A stretch of 64,000 bases of DNA from Propioniciclava sp. MC1595 (GTDB taxonomy: Bacteria; Actinomycetota; Actinomycetes; Propionibacteriales; Propionibacteriaceae), in NCBI RefSeq assembly GCF_017569205.1, contig NZ_CP071870.1, forward strand, positions 3,038,001-3,102,000, given 5' to 3'. Of this stretch, positions 33,952 to 41,113 are shown piece after piece. Made by a program: the position numbers and the translations under genes. Each line of letters opens with the position of its first letter. Positions within the stretch are counted from its first letter, which is position 1. The notes under the pieces were generated by a model. The model did no database searches. It was given only the letters and a program-made list of their open reading frames with translations, and was not told where the DNA came from.

Positions 33952-34212
33952 TCAGAAGGTCGGCGAGGCGCTGGGAGATGTCGCGAACGGCAGTGGGACG
34001 TCCAGGGGGTTGCGACCGTCATCCGCGCTGACCCAGACCCGCTCGTGCTCGATGTCCGCAGCGATGCGTTCGGCCTCTGCCTGCGCCGCAGCCTCCGCGC
34101 GGGCGACGCGGAGGCGGGCCTCGACCGTGCCCCAGACCTCGTCCAGCAGCACCGGCTGCGACGAGGGCGAGTCAACGTCGGGATTGGGATAGGCGTAGGT
34201 CCAGTCATCCAT
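33952..34212 (-). CDS. small acidic protein of the transfer operon
   Basis: An 86-residue protein starting at ATG 34212, 7 nt after GGAGG. The sequence is acidic and helical in the middle (DEVWGTVEARLRVARAEAA) and ends in a proline-rich tail. It lies directly upstream of the SCO6880-family gene and behind the conserved 30-bp upstream motif at 34259-34288. No known domain. Confidence 0.7.
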   Translation of the reverse strand: MDDWTYAYPNPDVDSPSSQPVLLDEVWGTVEARLRVARAEAAAQAEAERIAADIEHERVWVSADDGRNPLDVPLPFATSPSASPTF

Positions 34213-34570
34213 GCGGCGCCTCCTGTCGGTGCGGTGGCCGCGAGGCCACCTACCCGCATAACGGGCCCTGGCGCTGCCCGGTGGACAGCTTCGAACAACA
34301 AGATCTCGTACCGCCACTACCCGGACAACGGCGCGTGAGCCTGCCAAGTGTGAACGCCCGATGGGATTCCGACTCGGATCAACCGCCGCCGACACGCCCT
34401 ACTTCTGCCGGGCCATGATCGCGTTGTGCACGAGTTTCGGCGGTAGTCGCTTGGAGTTGTCTTGAGCCGGTGTCGTGAGCTCACCGGATCATAGACTCGC
34501 CGATGTTCGCGACCTGCAGACACCCGCTTGGTGGCAAATGACGCTGGCGCGAGGAGAGTGGGGTCAAGCT
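34213..34570. other. intergenic region between divergent cargo and transfer genes
   Basis: No gene seen. Contains the conserved motif (34259-34288), a hairpin GTGGCCGCGAGGCCAC at 34233-34248 in the minus-strand leader, and the upstream region of the plus-strand gene at 34571. Confidence 0.6.
34259..34288 (-). promoter_or_regulatory. shared upstream motif CTGTCCACCG-N11-GGCCCGTTA, copy 1
   Basis: Read on the minus strand, 47 bp before the ATG at 34212. The same 19 fixed bases with the same 11-bp spacer occur at 36687-36716 before the 36466-36663 gene. It is either a promoter or an operator common to the two transfer operons. Confidence 0.55.
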
Positions 34571-35344
34571 ATGACGTGGTGGGATCGAGTAGTGGGCGCC
34601 TTGCAGGAACCCTTGTGGACTGCGGGTCTGCTGCAGGGCATTGCTGGTTCGCTTGTTGGGACTCTGCTCGCGCTTGGAGGCGCGGGCTGGGTGCTCGTCA
34701 TTCAACTACGTCACGACCGCGAGTTGGCCGCGAAACAGGCGCAAGAGGCGAGAGAGGCTTGGCGAGCTGAACGTCATGCAAGCGCCGCGAACGAGGTGGG
34801 GCTGCTCCTTCTGGACGCGGTGGATGAGATTCGCCACCTCGACGAGGACGACTGGGTTCAGCGGATGCGAGTGACCACACCCCCGAACGATTCGCTCTAC
34901 GCCATCATCAATGTGCAGGAGATCCCCGGCATGAATCAGCTGATTCACGCCAAGGGGAAAGCTGATCTCTCGCTCAACCTCGACTCCGCCATTAAGGATT
35001 TGACGAGCGAGATCAGCGCGAACTGGTGGGCCTCTCTACGGCTTACGACCCTCCCTTTGTTGGCCGGGCTCACACCCGAGCAGTCCACCACCGTGCTGCA
35101 TAGGATTTCCCGCTCGCTGCTTTGGCCGAGCTCTGAGGCACTTATTGAACTGGGTCGGGCGTTGTGCCGATGGGACGGCAGGGGAACGCCGCCAGGGCTC
35201 GCTGCTCTTCCGGAATGGGAACCGACTGCGGGTGGCCGCGTGCCACCTGTTGATCCCGAGCGTTCGCGGTTGATAGAAGCGGCTGGTGAGTCAGCAGCCG
35301 AACTGATTCACGTTCTCGGATATCGGTCTACAAGCTTGAGCTAG
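34571..35344 (+). CDS. single-pass membrane protein of unknown function
   Basis: From ATG 34571 the product has 257 residues. A short N-terminus precedes a helix (GLLQGIAGSLVGTLLALGGA), then a basic coiled region (LRHDRELAAKQAQEAREAWR) and a soluble C-terminal domain of about 170 residues without recognised motifs. Two in-frame ATGs upstream (34475, 34538) have no ribosome site. Codon use is less GC-rich than that of the flanking transfer genes, and it lies on the opposite strand between two transfer operons, so it looks like a later insertion. Confidence 0.68.
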   Translation: MTWWDRVVGALQEPLWTAGLLQGIAGSLVGTLLALGGAGWVLVIQLRHDRELAAKQAQEAREAWRAERHASAANEVGLLLLDAVDEIRHLDEDDWVQRMRVTTPPNDSLYAIINVQEIPGMNQLIHAKGKADLSLNLDSAIKDLTSEISANWWASLRLTTLPLLAGLTPEQSTTVLHRISRSLLWPSSEALIELGRALCRWDGRGTPPGLAALPEWEPTAGGRVPPVDPERSRLIEAAGESAAELIHVLGYRSTSLS

Positions 35345-35398
35345 CTTGGGCGCAATCGTGTAGCGCGTTGCCCGCCCAGATCCTCCGCCAGAGGGCCA

Positions 35399-36469
35399 TC
35401 ACAGGGCCGCCACTTCGGCGACCTCTGCCGCCTCGGCGCTGCTGACAGCACCGCCGCCCGTCGACCCAGCCCCGGCAATCGGCGCGGACGGCGGCCGCGC
35501 CGCTGGCAGCGAGCCAGCAGCGCTGGGGCGTTGGAGGGCGGCGTCCGGGGGTGGGCCTCCCCAGCCGCCGCCGTCGAGGCCGTTGGTGGCGTTGTCGACG
35601 GTGGGATCGTCGGGGTTGGTGGGATCGTCCGGCGCACCGTCTCCACCGCCGTTGCCCTGCTGGCCGGAGGCGGCGCGGACGCCGCGGCGTGAGTAGTCGG
35701 GCGGGAAGTTGTTGTGACCGACCCCCATCTGGTTGGTCTGATCGGCGCCCATGGCCGCGGCGGTTCCGCCCACGGCGGCCATGACGCCGATACCGGTCGA
35801 GAACGCATGACCGACGTCGAGCGGAAAGTCGGCCAGGTGCACGAGCGCGGGTATCCCGGCCGCAGCGACCTTGACCGGACGCGGCCAGCGTTTGATCGTG
35901 GGCCCCACGACCACCCCGAACGCGTCCCGGCCGAGGAGTTCGACGCAGGACTCCAGGCGGCGGACCCCGGGCACGGTGGCATTCGTGACGAGGACGATGT
36001 CGTCGAGCATGCGCAGCACTGACCCCAGCCACCCGGTGCCCGGGCCTGACACGGTCGTCCAGTTGGTGTCCACGAACGTCCACTCGACCGCTGACTCGGT
36101 CGGAAGCGGCACGGTCGCGTCGCCGGTGATGGGGCGCTCCAGGAGGACGTCGCCACGGCTTCCGCGCCGCCAGGGGCCCTCGGTCCCGAGTTCGGCGTTG
36201 GCTGCGGCAGAGAAGCCGGACGCCATCGGAGGGCAGCACTCCACCACTCGCGCCGGCATCGCGGCTGCGGTGGCCAGCGCGAGCGCCACCGTGGACGCCC
36301 CCACTCCGCCGGCGCAGCCGACGACGGCGACCACCCGCTCACCGGGCGCCGGCGTCCACACGGTCGCAGCGCTCCGGGCGGTGGGCGCGGACCGGGGCCC
36401 GGGGGCGAACTCGCCCGCCTCGATCGCGCGCCAGGCCTCTCGCAGTTCGGCAACGCTGTGCGCGGTCAC
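35399..36469 (-). CDS. ParA/TadZ-like ATPase-fold protein
   Basis: A 356-residue protein with a deviant Walker A-type loop (VVGCAGGVGASTVALALATA) near residue 50, as in the MinD/ParA/TadZ group, and a Walker B-like strand (VEWTFVDTNWT). VRRLESCVELLGRDAFGVVV fits the later part of the fold. The catalytic lysine of the GKGGVGKT type is replaced by Gly-Ala-Ser, so ATP hydrolysis is doubtful. The last 130 residues are Gly/Pro-rich and disordered. The GTG start overlaps the upstream small gene (GTGA). Confidence 0.72.
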   Translation of the reverse strand: MTAHSVAELREAWRAIEAGEFAPGPRSAPTARSAATVWTPAPGERVVAVVGCAGGVGASTVALALATAAAMPARVVECCPPMASGFSAAANAELGTEGPWRRGSRGDVLLERPITGDATVPLPTESAVEWTFVDTNWTTVSGPGTGWLGSVLRMLDDIVLVTNATVPGVRRLESCVELLGRDAFGVVVGPTIKRWPRPVKVAAAGIPALVHLADFPLDVGHAFSTGIGVMAAVGGTAAAMGADQTNQMGVGHNNFPPDYSRRGVRAASGQQGNGGGDGAPDDPTNPDDPTVDNATNGLDGGGWGGPPPDAALQRPSAAGSLPAARPPSAPIAGAGSTGGGAVSSAEAAEVAEVAAL

Positions 36470-36663
36470 GACGGGTCACCGCCCCGAGGCCGCCGATCCA
36501 GCAGTCCGGACAAGAGCATGGCCGGGGGCACCTTGGCCAGCTCTCGTCTGGCCTTCTGCACGTCGCGGAGCCTGCCCAGACAGCCGTCCAGGTCGTCCAG
36601 GGTCTCTGGCTCCATGGCCGCGATCTTCAACAGGGCGGCCACGTCGGCCGGGGTGCTGGTCAT
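36466..36663 (-). CDS. small helical protein upstream of the ParA-like gene
   Basis: A 65-residue protein from ATG 36663 with GGAGG 10 nt upstream. All helical by appearance (DVAALLKIAAMEPETLDDLD). It overlaps the next gene by 4 nt and lies downstream of copy 2 of the conserved motif. Function unknown. Confidence 0.68.
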   Translation of the reverse strand: MTSTPADVAALLKIAAMEPETLDDLDGCLGRLRDVQKARRELAKVPPAMLLSGLLDRRPRGGDPS

Positions 36664-36686
36664 CTCGGCATCACCTCCGCCATCCC

Positions 36687-36716
36687 TAACGGGCCGCGCC
36701 TGTCATCGGTGGACAG
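36687..36716 (-). promoter_or_regulatory. shared upstream motif CTGTCCACCG-N11-GGCCCGTTA, copy 2
   Basis: Identical in fixed bases and spacing to 34259-34288. It ends 24 bp upstream of the ATG at 36663 and abuts the stop of the HTH gene at 36717. It probably drives or controls the two-gene unit. Confidence 0.55.
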
Positions 36717-37508
36717 TCAGCCGACGGCGTTCAGGTACTCGCCGGCGGCTCCGCTGAGGGCCGCCACGCAGCGAGCGGTGCGACGCCGCACGGTCCGGGC
36801 GCACACGCCCCACTCCTGGGCCACGACGGCGCTGAGCTGACGGCTCGAGAGGCCGGCCACTCCGCCCTCGCGGGCATGGCCATCGGCCTGGAGGGTCTTG
36901 GCGCCCTCGACCAGACTGATCAGCAGTTCCCGGTCCTCGTCGGTGATGACGTCCTCGGCGCACGCCCAGGCGAGCAACTCGGCCAACTCGGCTGCCGGGT
37001 CGTCGGCCTCGACGAGGCGATCGTCGGCCGGGTCGACGGGGCCCAGCGAGACCATCGACAGCCGGTGCGGCATGTGGTGCGTGGGCGCCCCGCAGTCCAG
37101 TAGCACCCCTTCACGCAGCTGACCGGCGACCTTCGCGGCCACCCAGTGCGGACGCCGCCACGGCAGCCCGCGGACCTCGACCCACAACTGCGCGGCCAGC
37201 ACCTCGTCCACCCGATCTTCGGTCAGTCCCAAGCGTCGGCGGACGCGCAGGGCGGTCGGGAGGAGGAGCCACGCGAGCACCAGCGCTGCGTCCCTGTCGT
37301 CGGCGCCGTCGAAGGCCGCCAGCCGGGCCAGGCCGAGCAGGACGTCGTTGGCGACCGCGGGATCGGCCGCTCGCCTCCAGGCGTCCAGCCGACCCGGGTC
37401 ATCGACGACCCCCAACCGGGGCTCGAAGGCGACCCATCCTGCCCAGTGTTCCGTGGCGACGGACGCCATCCGCTCGTCCTGCAAGCCCAACATCTCGGTG
37501 ATGTTCAT
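36717..37508 (-). CDS. HTH protein, possible regulator of the transfer genes
   Basis: A 263-residue soluble protein. The C-terminal 50 residues carry an HTH resembling sigma region 4 (LSSRQLSAVVAQEWGVCART, VRRRTARCVAAL). The N-terminal 200 residues are helical and not recognised. The ATG at 37508 has GGAAGG about 9 nt upstream, and this site lies in one arm of a hairpin at 37513-37546. It is first in the run of minus-strand transfer genes and so well placed to regulate them. Confidence 0.7.
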   Translation of the reverse strand: MNITEMLGLQDERMASVATEHWAGWVAFEPRLGVVDDPGRLDAWRRAADPAVANDVLLGLARLAAFDGADDRDAALVLAWLLLPTALRVRRRLGLTEDRVDEVLAAQLWVEVRGLPWRRPHWVAAKVAGQLREGVLLDCGAPTHHMPHRLSMVSLGPVDPADDRLVEADDPAAELAELLAWACAEDVITDEDRELLISLVEGAKTLQADGHAREGGVAGLSSRQLSAVVAQEWGVCARTVRRRTARCVAALSGAAGEYLNAVG

Positions 37509-38368
37509 TGCCGTGGTCCTTCCGCGTGGGTACGCGGGAAGACCACCAATCGGACGTTGTCACTCTTGTAGTCGTCCGTGGCTCGCGGACGCAGCGGCTC
37601 GGGCTTCATGTCTAGGTCGGCGTCAACTTCCGTAGTCAAGCGCGCGTTGCCCCACGTAACTCCAGCGAGACATCACATCTCCGGGCTCGACCTAGTCCTC
37701 GCGTGGAAATGCGGGACGGGCTCCCGGAGGCGTCGCGAATGGGCAGCCCGTTGGCGTGCCACGCCAAGAACGAAAGAGCAGCTCCGCGCGCCACGTCCGG
37801 CGCACCCGCAGGATCGCTGCAGGCTGGCCATGTCGCTGCTGACCGACCGCATCGGTTCGTCGCCCGCGGGTCGGGTCGGGGTAGCCCGACCCTCGACGCA
37901 GCGACAGGCCCGGTTGTGCGATCTGTCGGGGCTTGCGAAGATGGGGGGTGGCGTGCCTCACCGCACGCCACCCCGGTGCCTACAAGGGCTCCAGCGTGAT
38001 TGAGACTGACCCTCGCGTCCAGCTCACAGTCAGTCGAAATCCTCGCCGCATCGGCACCACCTCCTTCGGGGTTTGGGAGTCCCGCACCGTCCTTCGGTGC
38101 CGGGCTTCCAACACCTCCACTCTGGCTCATGCTCCGCACTCGATCCAGCTGGAGACCAGCAGGGTGCGGGCGGACTAAGATGTCGGTGCCCGGCGGGGAG
38201 ACCGCATGGGAATCAGCGGACATGGAGCCACCTTGCTAGCAAGGAGACCCAGGCAATCCTGGCGGAGTCACTAGTAGGACATCATGGACCCCGTGGATGT
38301 CATGGACACCCTGGATGGCTGCCGACCCCGCCGAGAACGTGAACGGCTTGGGGAGAGGAGCACGAAGG
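37509..38368. other. 860-bp non-coding region, possible cis-acting transfer site
   Basis: No frame is convincing. Holds the leader hairpin (37513-37546), a perfect 12-bp stem at 37945-37974 (GGGGTGGCGTGC, loop of 6) that looks like a terminator, and an imperfect 21-bp inverted repeat at 38069-38115 with loop TCCTT. It separates divergent regulatory genes, a typical place for an origin of transfer or replication; neither is proven. Confidence 0.5.
37513..37546 (-). promoter_or_regulatory. leader hairpin covering the ribosome site
   Basis: GTGGTCTTCCCGCGT and ACGCGGAAGGACCAC pair at 14 of 15 positions (with one mismatch) around a 4-nt loop. The GGAAGG ribosome site of the gene at 37508 is in the 3' arm, so folding would hide it. 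It may also be an operator. Confidence 0.5.
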
Positions 38369-39142
38369 GTGCCTCAAGAGTTGCCGGCGGAGCCTCTGCG
38401 CAGACTCCGCGTGCTGGTCGATCGGTCGCGAAGGAAGACGTCTGTGCGTTTTCAGGTCGGCTTCGTGCGGGCTGAAGCCGATGGGGTGGCCCCCCCGCTC
38501 GCTGAGCTCGTCAGAGCCGGCGAAGTCCGACTCAAGCTGCACCTTGTCTTGGCGATGATGGCGACGAAGTCGCCCTTCGAGCTCGACGACCCTCCGGCTG
38601 CCCACTGGTTCGCTGGGCTGCTCGACTTGCCGGATCCCGACATCAACGGTGCCCGCAGAGTCAACGAAGCGATGACCTGGCTTCACGAGAATGGATTCAT
38701 CGTCCGGACGCGGCGGAAGGGCAAACCGCCGCATATCCGCGTGACACATCACGGCTCAGTCTCGGCCGCCGGAGGGCGCTACGTTCAAGCGCCGATCAGC
38801 CTGTGGCAGGAGGGGTTCCTCCTCGCCCTGTCCGGGCGCGCACTGGCCCTCTACTTGATCCTCAGAGAGGCTTCCGGCGGCAGCAAGACTCATTCAGCTA
38901 CCCTTTCCGGCGGCCGCAAAGCCCAATATGGACTGTCCGAGGACACCTGGGGCAGAGCGGCAGGTGAGCTGGAGAGGGCCGGACTACTGCAGGTTGAGGA
39001 AGTCTTCGCCCGAGCCTCATCGAAGGATGAGTACGGCCCGAAGCGCAGGAGGCGCCGCTACACATTGGTCTCACCGGAGGTCCTGGCTCTCGGGCCGGTT
39101 GCTCTACGCATGATCAACTCAAGTGACGGTCCAAGCCGCTGA
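38369..39142 (+). CDS. winged-helix-like DNA-binding protein, possible initiator or regulator
   Basis: A 257-residue protein from GTG 38369. The sequence has two helix-rich blocks resembling winged helices: LKLHLVLAMMATKSPFELDD to AMTWLHENGFIVRTRRKGKP, and FLLALSGRALALYLILREAS to TWGRAAGELERAGLLQVEEV. The C-terminus is strongly basic (GPKRRRRRYTLV). This duplicated winged-helix layout is seen in Rep-type initiators and in regulators of actinobacterial elements, so a replication or control role is possible. It is divergent from the HTH gene across the long non-coding region. Confidence 0.65.
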   Translation: MPQELPAEPLRRLRVLVDRSRRKTSVRFQVGFVRAEADGVAPPLAELVRAGEVRLKLHLVLAMMATKSPFELDDPPAAHWFAGLLDLPDPDINGARRVNEAMTWLHENGFIVRTRRKGKPPHIRVTHHGSVSAAGGRYVQAPISLWQEGFLLALSGRALALYLILREASGGSKTHSATLSGGRKAQYGLSEDTWGRAAGELERAGLLQVEEVFARASSKDEYGPKRRRRRYTLVSPEVLALGPVALRMINSSDGPSR

Positions 39143-39404
39143 CCCACCGGGGTATCCAGTTGGGGCATGTGACTCGCAGAGGCTGCGGGATGGGTGTGAT
39201 GGCGCTTCCGGGCCGGTGAGGTGACGGCCGGCAGGGCTCGCCGGGTAGCTTGCCCCTGGTTTTGGGGGACTGTGCCCGGGCCCGAGGCTCGCATCGCTTG
39301 GACATTCCTCAGGCAGCCACGACCGATGCAGCGCAAGGTGATGTCGACCGCGCCGCCCACGGGGGCTCTGGTCGCACGCACCCAATCCCCGCTTGGATCG
39401 GGCT

Positions 39405-39905
39405 TCAACTACGCCGCAAGGTCGAGAGTTCGTCACTGTGGACCACCGACGCTTCGACGTCCTGCTGCTGAAGGACGAATCCCAGCCACAGCAGCGACCG
39501 AGCAGTCGCCGCGCTTGCGGCGCCCAGAGCACCAGCTGCGATCAGCGCGACTGCCGGCACCCAGACTCCCAAGGCGTTCAGTGGTAGCGCCAAGAGGCAC
39601 GCCACCGCGCTGGCAACGGAGACAGCTATGCTCGCGAGCCAGCCCCGCCGGATCTGCTGGCCGTGGCGTCGCCGCAGAACAACAAGCCGATGCGCGGACG
39701 CGCCGTACAGGGCCGTACAGGCGAACGTGATGATTGCAGCAAGAATGCCGATAATGGTCGCCTCGAGCCCGAGGAGTGCCTGCCAGTCAACCTTGCTCGC
39801 TGCTGGTTGCGACCCCAGCCACCACCCAAAGGAGGCACTTGCTGCCAAGAGGGGAAGGTCGGCAGCCGGACGCGCCACCCACCACCACACGATCGAGCGG
39901 TTCAC
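39405..39905 (-). CDS. four-helix membrane protein
   Basis: A 166-residue protein with four hydrophobic segments: LPLLAASASFGWWLGSQ, ATIIGILAAIITFACTALYG, WLASIAVSVASAVACLLAL and WVPAVALIAAGALGAAS. A basic loop (HRLVVLRRRHGQQIRRG) separates two hairpins. It lies 33 nt downstream of the gene at 39939 on the same strand, so the two are co-transcribed. Such soluble-sensor/membrane pairs are common in phage defence, but nothing here proves it. Confidence 0.68.
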   Translation of the reverse strand: MNRSIVWWWVARPAADLPLLAASASFGWWLGSQPAASKVDWQALLGLEATIIGILAAIITFACTALYGASAHRLVVLRRRHGQQIRRGWLASIAVSVASAVACLLALPLNALGVWVPAVALIAAGALGAASAATARSLLWLGFVLQQQDVEASVVHSDELSTLRRS

Positions 39906-39938
39906 TACAAGGTCACCTCCCCTGGATGCTTGAACGAC

Positions 39939-40874
39939 CTACTCCCCGCGAGCCGGATCCGTCAGGCCCTGGATCACATTCTGGTTGGCCCGGCAGACAT
40001 TTCCGAGCGCAAGAAGCACGGCATCCTCGAGAGTGGACCCCGACACCTCTCCCTCCGGCAGAGGGATGGAGGCCGTCAGCCTGTGTTCAATCAGGTTGAA
40101 CATCGCTGTTCCGTACTCGTCGTCGACATCTACCGTCAGCCTCTTCGAGTTCTCCAGGATCTCCTTCGACCCCATCAGGATTTGCTTCAAGCGCGCCAAT
40201 GCGTCTGGGCGATCGCTCGGCCGCTCCACGGTCACCTTCAGTGTCACCCTGATCGGCCCGCCGACGGATGACGCCATACGCGCCAGCGTCTGATCCAACG
40301 ACTCGACCGAGCCGTCGTCTAGAGGGAGCTGGTCGAGCCCCGCGGGCTGAACCGAAGTCCTCAAGCTGACCGTCTTGAACGCCTTGCGCGACTTCGCCTG
40401 GGCCAACTGCCCCGGCTGCGTGATCGGCTCCAGAACCCATGAGGCGCCAATCTCGAGAGGATCCATCGCGTTCAGCAGCCTCTCGACTGTGGTCTTCGAG
40501 GGGACCTCGCCCGCACCGCCCACCATCGCGACCGCATTGCAGCCCTGCACGAATTCGACGTAAGTCACGCGAGTGAAGAAGTCGTCGGCGCTCTCGGGCT
40601 CAACAGGGGAGAAGGTAGCTGTTGTCCACGAACCCTTCTGGAGACCCGTCGCACCCTTTAGGATCCGCCCGAGCGACACTTGCCTGTCGCTGTTGGCCAC
40701 CCCCGCAGCGACGATGTCCACCCCGGACGGAAGGGTGAGCGTCCGCGCCTTCGGGTCGACCTTGAGGTGGGCATCCAACCGCGCAGCCCAGTCCAGCGCC
40801 GCAACCCGGTCCTTGCCCCCTGCCCGGAACAGCCTGATCTCAAAGAAGTGCACAAGCTTCGTCGGCTCGGCCAC
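39939..40874 (-). CDS. hypothetical soluble protein paired with a membrane protein
   Basis: A 311-residue cytosolic protein starting MAEPTKLVHFFEIRLFRAGG. It has a beta-rich N-terminal half (VTYVEFVQGCNAVAMVGG) and an alpha/beta C-terminal half (ILENSKRLTVDVDDEYGTAM). The overall character (HFFEIRLF, then self-contained alternating strands) recalls uncharacterised proteins of bacterial defence islands, but I cannot assign a family. First gene of a pair with the four-helix protein. Confidence 0.68.
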   Translation of the reverse strand: MAEPTKLVHFFEIRLFRAGGKDRVAALDWAARLDAHLKVDPKARTLTLPSGVDIVAAGVANSDRQVSLGRILKGATGLQKGSWTTATFSPVEPESADDFFTRVTYVEFVQGCNAVAMVGGAGEVPSKTTVERLLNAMDPLEIGASWVLEPITQPGQLAQAKSRKAFKTVSLRTSVQPAGLDQLPLDDGSVESLDQTLARMASSVGGPIRVTLKVTVERPSDRPDALARLKQILMGSKEILENSKRLTVDVDDEYGTAMFNLIEHRLTASIPLPEGEVSGSTLEDAVLLALGNVCRANQNVIQGLTDPARGE

Positions 40875-41113
40875 CCTGTCTCCCCCTCACTTGTATCAGC
40901 CTGCCCGTCTCAGCCATCGTCCATGTCCGACACGTTGCACGGCGCCGCTAGCGCTCATGCATCTCTCGTTGCCAGTGGCTGTCAAGGGCCTCCTCCCCTC
41001 ACACGTCTACCGTGCCGCCTCGAGAGCACGCGAGCTCCTGAACCAAGGAATGTGGTCCCCAGCCATGATCGCACCCGACTCTCGTCAATGAGGCCGCAGA
41101 CTCGCTGGCGTGA

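Noticed and set aside
37636-38223. 195-codon minus-strand frame in the long non-coding gap
   Set aside because: No ribosome site, no motif, and it runs through both strong hairpins.
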